Of a stretch of DNA of 64,000 nucleotides, positions 22,101-34,000 are shown piece after piece (position 1 is the first letter of the stretch; every line of letters starts with the position of its first letter). The stretch covers positions 62,001 to 126,000 of the forward strand of contig BDSI01000026.1 of the NCBI GenBank assembly GCA_003117195.1. The letters run 5' to 3'. The translations under genes were made by a program, and so were the position numbers. The notes beneath the pieces were generated by a model. It worked only from the letters and a program-made list of their open reading frames with translations. It ran no database searches and was not told the DNA's origin. This DNA is from Eudorina sp. 2006-703-Eu-15. Lineage: Eukaryota; Chlorophyta; Chlorophyceae; Chlamydomonadales; Volvocaceae.

Positions 22101-25100
22101 GCCAAGGGGAATCGGGGGGCTGCAAGGCGCGACGGCAAGCACACCTCACCGATGTGAACTCAGCCAACGCGTTCTTTACTTCTCTTGCTTTGCTTCCGGT
22201 GCAGGCGCGAGGAGGCCTTCTTCGCCTCGCACCCGGAGTACCGGGACGTGGCGTCGCACTGCGGGGTGGGCAACCTGGCGCGGCGCCTGAACGCCATCCT
22301 GGTGGAGCACATCCGGGGACTGCTGCCGGGGCTGCGGCGCCGGATCCACGAGGCGCTGGAGGTGAGCCGGACGGGGTGGGTGGGGGTTGGTCCGGGCGAG
22401 CTGTGCGCTGGGCTGGGCTGGGCTGGGCTGGGTCTGCTCCGGACCGTCCAGGCGGCAGGACGCGGCAGCACAAGGACACGTGTGGGTGTGGACGGGTGGG
22501 CGAATCCCTGCACTCACCGCGCCGGTCGTTGTCACGCCTCCGCAGGCGCGACTGGGGGAGCTGCGGACGCTTGGGGACCCAGAGCCGGTGCAGAGCCGGA
22601 GCGCCAAGTAAGGAGGGAAGCGTGACCCGCGGGTCCGTCGTAATAAACGGGCGAAATCATCGTTGCACCGCGACCACAGCTCTTGAATGTCGTCGGCAGG
22701 TCAGATCGCGGAGGTTGCTGTTTACCACTGCCTGAAAAGGGTCGGGAGAACCGCAGGTTCGGGTCGGGTGGGTCTTCTTCCTAACCATCACCATTACCGT
22801 CGCCGAGAACAACAGGTTCGGGTCGGGTCACAACCACCACGACAAACAGCTGGGGCAACACACCCGATCTTTTATCACCCGATGGCGCAGTCCATGCCTC
22901 TGCAGCCCTGCCAACCGGCTTGGACCGCGATCCGTGCTTCTCTTCCTCCAATGCTGTGACCTCCCCTCATGTTGTGACCTCCCCTCATGATGTGATCTTG
23001 TGCGTGCTCCAGGGGCGCCTACCTGCTCCAGCTGCTGTGCGACTACGCGGAGCGCTACGCCGCAATGCTGGACGGCCGCCACCTGGACCTCAACATGGCG
23101 CAGCAGCTGAGCGGCGGCGCGCGCGTCCGGGCGGTGTTCACGGAGCAGTTCCTGCCGGCGCTGACGCGGCTGGACCCCGCCCGGGACCTCACGGACGCGG
23201 AGGTGTCGACCGTCATCCGCAACGGCGCGGGCGTGTCGGGCAGCCTCATGGTGCCGCAGGTGTGTTTTTGTGTGTATGCCAGTATGTGTTGAGAGAAGAG
23301 ACCCGCCCGTCAGTATGTGTGTTAAGCAAGGAAACCCGTGTGTGTTTAACTAGGAAATCAGCCCCGTGTGTGTGCGTGTGTGTGTTTGGGGGATTCGGGA
23401 TGTGGGGTAGCCTGTTGGACCGATGTGGGGGCCTGCTGGAGGCGTGTGTGATGGAGGGGTTTCGTAGAGGGGAGGTGTGGGATGCGGGTTGTTCCGAAAC
23501 ACCTATTTGCGAGCTGATAACCGTGGTTGTGGTTTTCATCAATCGCGGTGTAGGGACGTAGAGCGGACGGGGATTGGTAAGTCAGCGGGAAAGTAGTAGC
23601 AGCCGGGACAGGGCATGTGATAGTTGCCCCATGTACGGGACAACCTCGGCTGTCCTCAGTTGATTGGCGATTACCATGTGCTGGGCGGTGATTGTGGTGG
23701 TCAGCGGTTACCGGGCGGGGGGACGCGCAAGAAGATGAGTCCTGCTTGCCGGTGGAGCTGGTCAAAGAGCTACAGCGGGTAAGCGGACTGGATCAGGGCC
23801 TGAATGGGGCTGTGCCCTGGCTCACCTGGCGGACCCACGGGTCGTTCGCTGACCGCAGGAGCCCTTTGAGCTGCTGGCCCGGCGCGCTGTGCAGCAGCTG
23901 ATGGCGCCCTCGCTGTCCTGCAAGGACCGGGTGCACGAGGAGCTGGTCCGGATAGCGGAGCAGGCGTGTCCCCCCGAGACCTCCAGGTGGGTCTGGGTAT
24001 TGGGTACGGGGTGGCGGTGGTGGGTAGCGGGGAAGGGGAAGGAGCACACATCGAGACAACAGCAGAGAACAGGAGGAAAGAAAAGTCCAGCCTGGACAAA
24101 CCCACGACATGGAGGAGGAGGCGGAGTAGCGTCGTGGAGGTGAGGATCAGCGCCTCCCCGACACCGTACCTGGAGGACTCGGGCGAACGACGGCCGCGTC
24201 GCACGGCCGCGGCAGCTCTAGATGCGCGCCTGGTGCAGGGGCGGCACTGGTTGGGTGTCATGCATGAGGACTGGTTCAGCCGCCGGGCAGCATGCAAGGT
24301 GCACAGCCTCACCACCGCGACTAGCATAGGTACAGTACAGCACAGTACAGCACAGTACAGCACAGTGCAGTACAGTACAGTACAGCACAGTACAGTACAG
24401 TACAGTACCGCCACCCCCCCTTAGAGCCCCAGCGCCCACCGCGGAACACCTACCCTTTATCCCCTCGGGGCAGACAGGGTGTGTGCGGGAGACACGGTGC
24501 CGCCATGGCACTTTCCCCGCCTCGGCGTCCCGCTTTCTCAACGGGCGCACACCTCACCCGCATGGACCTCTGGTACGTCCCGCGTCCTCGCCCTCCCCGC
24601 GGCGTAGGTTCCCGCAGCTCCAGCGCCACCTGGCCCACGCAGTGGTGGACTTCATCCGGTCCGGGGCCGCGCCCGCGGACGCCATGATCCGCTCCCTGGT
24701 GGACTGCGAGTGCGACTACATCAACTGCGACCACCCCGACTTCATCGGCGGCCGCGGGGCGATCCGCGCGGTGCTGCAGGTCGGTCGGTCGGTCGGTCCC
24801 GGCACTGCGGCGGCGACCAAGCCCTTCGTGCATTGTTGCCCCGGCTGTCGTCAGATAGCAGGGGCCGCTTTTCCAGCGTGGGCGGGTGGGGTCAGCGATG
24901 TCGGGGTTTGGGCCAGCCGGCCTGCGTGCTTCGCAGCGCGCCTGTGATGGTCTGTAAGGGAAACAAACCAACCCAGACCCTAGAACCCCATCGCTCAAAC
25001 CGTCATGCCAAGGAGAGGCCCGTCCCTGCTACTGCTACTACCGGTACTGCTGTCGCTGACTGCCACGACCTGCAGGATCGCGCCGCCCGTCAGGCCGCCT

Positions 25101-27901
25101 CATCCAGCCAGCGGAAGGAGGCCGGCGAGGGCTCGGGGTCCGCGTCCGCGGTCGCCCCGGGCGCGAACGTGTCGGGCATCATGCCGCGCAAGGCGCTGAC
25201 GGCGCTAGAGAACGGCAGCCGCCTCACGTCGCCGGCCATCGGGCTGAAGGTGAGGTTGGCCCCCAGGTGGCCCCTGGAGTAGTTAGTTGGTTGGGGTAGC
25301 ACGAACACTGAACCCGCCGGACACTTCCAGCGTTTCACGCTGCAGGAGGGCAGCTCGTACCGCTTAGTGGTTGGTGACCTGGCGGACGTCGGCGTTTCCA
25401 GTGAGGCGCAGTGGGCTCGGTGATGAGTCCCTGGGTCATGTCCATTGTTGGTAGCCGCTGGTCCTTCGTCTCGCGACCGTGGTCGTGTCGGTTGGGGTCA
25501 CTCGAGTCATCGATGGCTGAGCCGGTGGCTGGGTCAGGAGGGGACGTTGCATATCGTTAACCGACTAGCATCAATCAGGACGTCGGCTGTAACATCCTTG
25601 ATGAACCAATTCAGGACAGGCTGCGTTCGCGGCCGCTGTCCGCCGTTGAGGCTCCTCATCGTGGCTGTGCTGCCCCTCCCCCCTGTCCCTCTCCCGCAGA
25701 GCCTGCCCGACCCGGGGAGCACCCTAGACGACATGCTGCTGCCCTCGGGCGGCCGACGGCGCCGCAGCGAGAGCGAGTCGGACATCGCCACGATAGCGCT
25801 CGGGGGCGGCGCCGGCAGCTCCGGGTTGGGCGGCGGCGGCGGCAGCGGCATGGCGTCCGGGTGGTTCAGCTGGCTGCTGCGCGACAGGCCAGAGAGCACG
25901 GGTCTCCACTCTGGATCAGGCACAGGCATGTTGGGCGTCGGCGCGGGCGGCGGCGGCGGTGGTGCCGGACTGGTCATGGGCATGGGGCGCGGCGGCGACG
26001 ACGGGCTGGCGGTGTCGGCGGCGGCGGCCGGCGGGAGCCTGGGGCCGCTGCCGACGCTCCTGGGGAGACAGGTACGGCAGGGGCCAGAGGCCGTCACGAT
26101 TGGGATGATGACGGGACGGGGGTGCCAAGAAGGCGGGTGCCGAAGGGATGCCGAAGGGGTGCCGGAGGCTGATGGCTTATCACATCAACCCAGCTGTCCA
26201 AAGGGATTATTGCAACCGGTATTGTGGGCGGAGGGCATCAGGATGCGCCTGTCTGCTCATTTATAATTTCACGTGTGAGGTACAGCTGATTAGGCTTCCC
26301 TAATCAGTGCTCTTGCGCGTATGGTGCGATGCCTGTACGGCAGGGTGGTGGCGGAGCCGGCCGCTCACGGCTGACCGACAGCGAGGCGGCCGAGGTGGAG
26401 GTGGTGCGACGACTCGTCGACTCGTACTTCGTCATCTCGAGGAAGAACCTCTCAGACCTGGTGCGTCGGTTGCCGGTGTGTGTGTCTGTGTGTTTCATCC
26501 ATCAACACCATGACGTGCGCGTGCGTGATCTCGGTGCGCTCCCTTGCAAGCCGCGATCTGGGTTATGATCTGGGTTGAGCGGCGTTGGCGCGGAGAATCA
26601 GCCATCAATCCATTGCGTCAGGAGGGCCAGCGCAGAAACCCGAAGGCGCCACGCACTCGGTCCCCAACACAGAGCTGCGGTACTGCAGTCACGTGAAAGC
26701 CTCGGCAGCCGGTCGCCCTGGGAGGTTGATCTGGGTCGATCTGGGTCAGGTGTAAAAGCACAAGTCGACCCAGATCACAACCGCGCGAAGCCGTGTCGAT
26801 GAAACACGGGATGAACAAGGTTGGGCTGTCACGTGCCGTACTGGGCGGGGACTTGGAAGTTTAACCTGGAGAGGGCCGCAGGTCGCAGCCGCTCGTCCGG
26901 CCCCGCGGAGCTCGCGCGTCGATGCTTCAGTCAGCCGTGTGGGTCCTTGCAACTCGCAGGTGCCCAAGACCATCATGCACTTCATGGTGCACTACACCAA
27001 GCGCGGCCTGCAACAGCACCTCATCAAGGCCCTGTACAGGTAGGTTGCCAGGCCGTCTTGCGTAACGCACTGCATGGCGTACACGTGGTGTGCCGTACGC
27101 GGCAGGGGGAAACGACCCAGCGGGGGCAGGATCGGCTACCAAACCATGGAAACGATGAAGCCAAAAGCCGGAAATGTGGCTTAAACGGGCGACCCTGGTT
27201 TGCCGTAAATCGAGGCACACCGAAGCTCCCCGTTTCCAGCTGAACGATCCGCTGCTGGCGGGTCGAAGATGTCGTCGATACCGTAAGACCACCTGCCGTC
27301 GCCTGAATCCCCATGCCTCCCACTTCTGTGCCCCAAGCCCGCCAACGTCTTCGCAAGTCGGGGCCAAACATGTGTGCCCTCATCTCCTTCGCCAGCCACT
27401 GGCGCCATTCATTCTGTGCTTGCACACCTTATCATGGACCTGTCCACCTTGTCATGGACCCGCAGGGACGACCTGCTGGACTCACTTCTGACCGAGGCAG
27501 ACGATGTGGTGGCCCGCCGCTCCGCCGCCAAGGAGGCCGTAGCCGTGCTACGGGCAGCTGTAGCAGCCCTGGAAGAGGTCCCTAGTGAGATGTTGATGGG
27601 GGCCGGCAACGGCGGGGGCGGCGGAAATGGCCACGGCGGCGCCAACGGCACCCCCGCGGCTGGCAGTAGCAGCAACAGCATTAATCCATTCACGGCGGCA
27701 GTAGCAGCCGTGGCGGACGCTGCGGCCTCGAACGCGTACGCGGAGGGGCTTGGGGCCTACCTCCCGGCTTCAGGCCCGGGCATGGGCTCGCTGCCGCCGA
27801 TGCCGTACCCGCCTGGCGGCGCCGGCGGGTTTGGGAGTCCGGGGTATAGTAACGACAGCGGTGGTGTAGATCGGTCGGCGGCGGCGACCACGCAGCTCTA
27901 G
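19160..27901 (+). CDS. DRP3: Dynamin-related GTPase of the DRP3/Drp1/Dnm1 fission class
   Basis: Sixteen exons: 19160-19243, 19443-19529, 20090-20250, 20556-20651, 20894-21108, 21440-21593, 22205-22361, 22546-22607, 23013-23259, 23859-23986, 24608-24779, 25076-25249, 25700-26071, 26344-26460, 26960-27039 and 27466-27901. They give 913 aa, phase-consistent throughout. [13 protein letters not shown] at the N-terminus is the DRP3/Dnm1 signature. G1 is GSQSSGKSS (about 44-52), switch Thr sits in DIVTRRP (about 68-74), G3 is DLPG (149-152) and G4 is TKLD (218-221). The stalk includes LSGGARVR and [13 protein letters not shown]. Residues 522-703 are a Gly/Ser-rich variable insert in place of a PH domain. 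The GED runs about 728-818 and a Gly/Ala/Pro-rich tail follows. The class divides mitochondria and peroxisomes as cytosolic helical polymers; that role is inferred here. Confidence 0.96.
21708..21995. repeat. 27-bp minisatellite in DRP3 intron 6
   Basis: About 10.7 nearly identical 27-bp units, each containing GAAGTCCCAGTAGCTCGC. The period is a multiple of three and most frames lack stops, so long artificial frames appear on both strands (a repeated SYWDFSSRA, for example). It sits 115 nt after the exon 6 donor and is intronic. Confidence 0.97.
24327..24412. repeat. (ACAGT/ACAGC)n pentanucleotide repeat in DRP3 intron 10
   Basis: About 16 units mixing ACAGT and ACAGC in a single direction, wholly intronic. 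Confidence 0.95.
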
Positions 27902-29029
27902 CCGAAAGCTCGTTGCAGACGCCGGTGGAAATATCACGGACTTGTTGTCGTGTACGAGTGCGCGTGTTGACCGTCACGACGGACGTCAGGGTATTTGGCG
28001 GGGGGGGGGGGAAAGGCTCTTGCCATGAGCAGAAAGGGAAGGCAGGGGTTGTTATGCCAGTCGGAGCCTGCGGCGCCTTGCGCTGACATCATATGCCCCG
28101 TCAGCACTGCAGGTGTAGGCTGCTTCCACAGACAGCGGAGACAGGCAATATAATGGACCCCATATGTGGACAGGAAGAAGGCGGTAGGACAATTTTGGGG
28201 CAGGTGGTTTGAATTGCGAGTTGGGCCGTCCGGCAATTTGTTGCAAAATTTTAGTGCAGGCTTTTGAGTGCAGGCACCTGAGTGCAGGCTCCTGTCTGGG
28301 ATTTGTTTCGGTGCAGCGGAGGCAGGACCTGATATGCGAAATGTCGTTGGTGTTGGGCAAGGTTGTTGAGGTGAATTGACAGCTGCAGGGGCGCAAGCAG
28401 CAAGGGGGGCGTCATGCCCGGTCAAGCGTCGGTGTTGCGCAGCTCGCGCAGCTCACTGCAGGAGTACATGACATTTATTTCAAAAAATGCTAATTGATGT
28501 ACAACAGGTTGGGAATGTGGGGGCGTGTGACCCGAACTTTGAGGCGGGCAGAATCGAGAGGCCAAATCGATGGGAGAGTCGATCGAGAGGCTAGTAACCA
28601 GAAATCGGTAGCAGCTCTGTCTTTTTGCACATTCCATTTTGAGACGACATCTTTGTGTATTATATTATGGCCGCGAGGGAAGCTCGCAACTCGACGCGAA
28701 CTCGACTGTAATCGCCCTGACTGATCTGCAGATCGCCTTGGTTCGCGAACATATTTTGGCTTATCTCCGCCAGTACGGCTTGTCTCCGTCAATCCTGAAA
28801 TCGATTTTAAGTATTTCCTGCACTCTTCCTTTCTATCCAATGCCACCCTTCGTAACAGCCGCCGTTTTCGTTTCTGTCGTAACGTGTCGTTATCCTTGTC
28901 GCACTGCGAAGATGTACATCCGGGCTCCCAACAACCTTTATCGGCTTCACCTAGCCACATGACTTGCACTACAAACTTTAAGAACAAATACCTTCATATG
29001 TTGCAACACCTCACGACCTCGCCGCCGCA
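27902..29029. other. 3' flank of DRP3 and intergenic DNA
   Basis: Contains the DRP3 3'UTR; the first TGTAA downstream is at 28707-28711. From about 28.4 kb the sequence becomes AT-richer than its surroundings. No exon was recognised. Confidence 0.45.
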
Positions 29030-30202
29030 ATGACCCTCACGAAACCGCCATGTGCCCTCCTCCGCCGGGCCGCGGTGCCTCTGTCGGCCAAGGTGCAAGG
29101 TCGATCCCCTAGAATGGCCGCCAGGCGCCGTTCACATGCGACGTCCCCCACGTCCCACCGCCTCCGCACGTCAACCACTCGCCACCGTTGCAACGCCACC
29201 GTAGCGCGATTGTTTCCACGACATCACCCGCATCGCGCCGAAAGGGTGCTGCAGCCTCTTCTCCCCGTATCCTTCTCCTTGTATCATGCCACCGCGCCAC
29301 GCCACCTGTTGTTCGTGCAGGAACTCCTTTTCCCCCGCACCGCTATCTATTGTTGCAACTCCTACCCAGGCATTGCGCCGCTATCTAAACACCGTACCTC
29401 CGTCCTCCCCGGGATTCCTCCTCCGGGGCGCCACCCGGGTTTCGCCGCAACCTGCCGCAAGGGGACTGGTCAACTGGGGCTCGTTCACGGAGACCTACAA
29501 TGCGCTGCAGCACACCGATGACCTCCTGCGGGGTCCGCTGTAACATTCACTCATCAACTATCGCCCAATGTCGTGCTTCATTTCCCACCGACGCTTGCCT
29601 GTTCACAGCCGTTTCTTCCCTGACCCTTGTCAGAGCTCCGCCGTGTATCATCGTCTTTATGTTTCCAAGCACCTTTCTCCCCCGCTGTGTAACCCCCAAC
29701 CCATGACCCATATGCCTGTGTGCCAGGGTTCGTTCCTGGGTTGGGCATGGCAGGGTTTGGCTTTTCTTTGTAACCCCGTATTCCTGCTACAGCATCCCGT
29801 TCGTGCCGTCAGCTCGGTGGCCTCCCGCCGTGCGTGGGTGAATGTTGCAGCGGAACCCCCCGAGGGAGAGGTATGATATCGTCTTTGACGTTTGCTCTGG
29901 CGCCCGCTGTCGCCTTGCCGCCTGTTTCTGTCACATGCTGTAATGTAGCATGTACGCCAGGGTCCACGCACTATGTAGTGCTGTAGTGCTGTTACTAATC
30001 ACGCGTTCGGCACCCAGGCAACGCTCTCCTTCCCTGAGCTACTCACTTGGTCCAGAACCTGAACTTCAACAAGCAGTGTGTCTGCACGGACAGCTGGTCG
30101 CGTCCTGTGGGGTCCTGTCCCCTAAGTCCCATGAACCGCAGTACCGCAACGCTCTCCCGGCTCATCAGCGCCCTTCCGCTATCCCCCTGAGGGCAAATAT
30201 TA
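29030..30202 (+). CDS. Possible multi-exon gene with organelle-targeting-like N-terminus (unidentified)
   Basis: An ATG at 29030 in good context opens a basic, Arg/Ala/Ser-rich stretch (PPCALLRRAAVPLSAK) that resembles a mitochondrial or plastid presequence and ends at a possible GTGCAAGG donor. Further open segments with usable acceptors follow: one containing ALRRYLNTVPPSSPG and LVNWGSFTETYNALQHTDD (about 29371-29540), one at about 29796-29870 (HPVRAVSSVASRRAWVNVA), and a possible C-terminal exon ending APFRYPPEGKY and a stop at 30202. I could not find one chain in which all phases close, and no family is recognised. The existence of a gene here is an inference from composition and splice-like signals only. 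Confidence 0.3.
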
Positions 30203-31061
30203 AACCATTTATTTTACCTGTTCGTGTACTTGCGAGGCTGACCGAGCACGTGAAGAACCAGCGCTCGACAAACCATCGAGGTACATGGGAGCGGCGTATC
30301 TTGTGGTATATTATTGGTGCAGAGATTTCGGTTGTGTTCTCGCTACATCCCCGTTGGGCTACCGGCTAATGGATCAGGCTAGATCCGATTCGAGCGTTCA
30401 AACCTCCAAATACAACGGCAATGAACATATACAAATCGCGCAGCCGCATTACATTTTTATTGCGCCATTACTAGATCTGACAAAATCCTTAGACAGCTCT
30501 TCGTCTTAATGAGTATTGAGACGAGCTAGAAGAAAAAACCCAGACATCGAGGCCTCAATTCCACGTCAAAATAATATTTCGTTAACGCAAATTAATCATA
30601 CACTTATCGTGGTAAAACCAAGACTGCGAAGCATTCGATTGAGTAACCCGTCATTCACGAACAGTGCAAGCGGTTGTAAATCTTCACATGGAAAAAAGTC
30701 GCCAGTAAAAATATCTTCAAATAATTTGTATTACCGATGGGATTTGTGAAGGGATGCGCCCGCATGATGGTGTGACTTTCGTTTTGGTCCGCGACTGTCG
30801 TGGATGAAAAGAATGTAAAGGAGCGGCGGGCGGCATCTGTACACGAAAATATACAATCCTAGAGCGCAACGAACGGGAGTAACACATGTATTCTTTGCGT
30901 GTAGTTTGCACGGTTCAGTTCGCATGTCAGACAAGTGCCGCGTCATGAGAAATCATGCATTAGTGATAGGCGAAAAGAGATAGAGCGCCCCAACCCAGAT
31001 GCACATTGTTGATTGTCTGATGTATTCAAGACTGCCTTAATCGCCCCAAGCGCCCAATGAG
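30203..31061. other. AT-rich intergenic segment upstream of the CTL gene
   Basis: Clearly AT-richer than the rest of the window, with no coding-like frame. Promoter and 5'UTR of the gene starting at 31062 are expected here. Confidence 0.5.
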
Positions 31062-34000
31062 ATGGATTACGACGTCTATGACAATCCGCTGCAAGCCGCA
31101 TTCGTCGGGGCGCCATACGTCGCAGCTTACGTAGATGGCCAGGACTCGTTTGAGTATCACACAGACAGGCGACCTCGGCGGGACGTCTGCGCGACCATCA
31201 CCTATGTTCTTCTGGCAGCCTTGACCCTGGCTGGGAGCATCCCCATTTTCCTCCGAACGTGAGTGGTGCCTAGCTAATGACGAATGATTGATTTTGACCG
31301 TTGATGAGGTGGAACGCGAGCACGCGTGTCCTCGCCTTTGTAACTGGGCACTTTTCCCCGGTTTCCTGGGGAGACAGAGGGGGCCGAGCGACACCACGGA
31401 GGGGGGGAGGGTTGCGCCCCTCCTCAGTCGCAGAAATACGTCCGTAACTGCCGTACATCATGCGAGCGCAGGGATAACGACCTGGGTCTTTATAGCAACC
31501 GCTTCTTCAGCAGCAGCACGTCATGCAACATCCAGAAGTACCAGGTGCGCTGTGAGTTGCAGACACATAAACACAACACCGCACTGACTGCCAAGCGACC
31601 CGGCCAGGTCTCCCAACCACCTGGGGCGCTGGGGGCATTTGGGTCGGGGCCGTTTGCATTTGGGCATGGGACTGAACGCCACCCGCCGGATCCAACGTCC
31701 AAGCGCCCAAATGGATTCACGCCGTCATACATGACGTCACACGATTCAGCACGTCCTGGAGCACGCATGTCCTCCGACACCTCTTCCACACCCCATGTTT
31801 CCCCCGAGCATGATGCCCTGATCCGGGTCTTCATTGTGGCCCCGAGGTGCTTCCAGCAGTCCCATCATCATGTGATTGAATGTAACCGTTGGTGGACCCG
31901 TGTCCCGACCGGGTGTTTCAACGGGCCCAGATAGCTTGACCCATCATCATGTTGTACCGAACCACGTGTTTGTCACAATCCCTCCTGGTGGTGAGACCTA
32001 ATAACCCTGCCACGCACGCCGCCTCGGCGAAATTCCTGCTCCGCTGGGCGCAAAACCCACTCCGCCGGTGACTGTCGTACACAGCAAGTGGCATGGATGT
32101 ACAACGACGCGGCGTTCGACCCCACCTTCATGCGGCGGTTCAAGGCGGAGGTCGCGATGTGGGTGCCCGCCACCGCGGGGGCCATCCTCGTTGGCTCGTC
32201 CTGCTACCTCTTTGCCTTCATCCGCTTCCCGAGGGTGAGCCGCTGCGGGGGTGCTGTCTGCTGTGGGAGCTTGGGAAATTCGCAGGAGTACGGCAGCAAC
32301 AGGGGGGTTGAGAGGGATACAGGTCAGGCTGGGGAGTTTCAAGGAGAGTTCCAGGGGTTTGCCGGGGAATCACAGGGGTATAAGGGGAGTTGAGGGGGTT
32401 TCAGCGAACCGGATCGTGCGACCCAACATGCGGCTGGTAGGAGGCATGCCAACAACTGGCCAAGGCTTTCCTTTTTGCACCTTGGAAGCGCCCGCCCCTC
32501 CTCCCCCCCCCTCCGCAAAAACAATCGCAGCCAAACTGCCGCATTGGTCTAGGAACGGAAGCTGGGGGGTCGCGGGGGAAAGGAATAATGAGGTCGTGGG
32601 TATTCACCCGACCCCTTCCCCCACGCGGCCCTCCATCGAGCCAACAAACAGGCCCTGCATACCCCCAACTACCCTGTACCCTGACCTGGTTACCTACCCT
32701 CCGTTTGTACGACAAGCCCCTCTCATCCACCTGCTTGGCGCCCCGCCCACACCCGCGTGCTTGACGGCCCCCACCAAAGACTGTGTCGGTGCTGCTGGTC
32801 TTGGGGTCCGTCCTTGCCGGCTCCTCGCTCTCCGTGCTGTGCTTCATCTCCGGCCGGGAGACCGCTGGGATCGTCATGGCTGCGTCCACGGCGGTGGCCA
32901 CGGGCTTCTTGCTGTGGGCGAGCCACTGGAAGAGCACTTTCGGCGACTTGATGGGGTTGGCGGGTAGGTGGATGCCTGGATGACCCTTGTGGGCGTGTGG
33001 ATGTGTGCGCGGGCGAATGGGTTGCCCATACGTAAAGTCGACTCGTGTTCCTGCCCGCTGCCCGCTGCTGCGACTGCTGCGGCTGACGATGGACTGCATC
33101 TGCCCCGGCGACTGTTTGCAAGCAACTGCGGTTTGATGTCCCAGCCCGCGACCTTGGTCCGGCAACGCACTGCGACGGCATCGGCGGTTGTTCAGAATCG
33201 TGTCGGGCGGCCGGCGAGCGTCAGGGCACGAGTTCCTGGGGTCGGTTGCGGTTCGTGCGCAGTACTGTACGACTAGCGGTACGGCACAATTAGCTGAGCG
33301 CACCGGGATGAGTCATTCCCCCACCCAGCTTGCAAACGCCTGGCACGCCTGGCACGCCTGGCACTCACCACACTGCGTGGCAGCACCCATCCATCTGACC
33401 CCTAAGCCCCTAACCACCTCCCATCCTCCCCAAGGAATGGACCGCCCTGGAGACCGACCACCGACACAAGAACCTCACACCGACCTCTGACGGGACCGCA
33501 AGGCAACGTCACGAACAACAAACACCATAGCCATCGTAACGTTTCTTGCGCGGCCTGTGTCCGCTGTCTAGAGCCTCCCAATCGTCTCATGGAGGTGCCA
33601 GAGGGCCCCGGAGGTGCCTTTTGAACAAACGGGAACGGGCCGCATTGCCAGGCCGCATCCCCCATCCTTGCTTCCCTTACTTGCCACCCGCCATAGCGCC
33701 CCCCTACATCGCCATCGTGATTCCATCTCAAAACACACTCCGAGCAAACTTTCCTGCTGTCTTCCAATGCTGCAACGGGCGGCCGAACCCCCCTTCCCCC
33801 TTCGACTCCGCGCAAGCCAGGCACGTCCCTGCGGCGCACCGTACGGCTGCTGCCCGCTACCCTGGGCATCCTTTTGGTGGGGCTCATGCTGTTGGCGTAC
33901 GGCATGGCTGCGTTTTTCTCGGCGGTGACGTACGGCCATGTGTCCCGCAACTGGGACGCCGTGAAACGCTACAACAAGGCCGAGGAGGATGGGTTCTGCG

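Noticed and set aside
21461..22144. 227-codon - strand frame with repeated SYWDFSSRA
   Set aside because: Produced by the 27-bp minisatellite in DRP3 intron 6.
25346..25369. Possible 24-nt micro-exon (EGSSYRLV) in DRP3 between exons 12 and 13
   Set aside because: It has an acceptor-like CTGCAG and a weak GTTGGT donor and is phase-neutral, but nothing in the family requires it.
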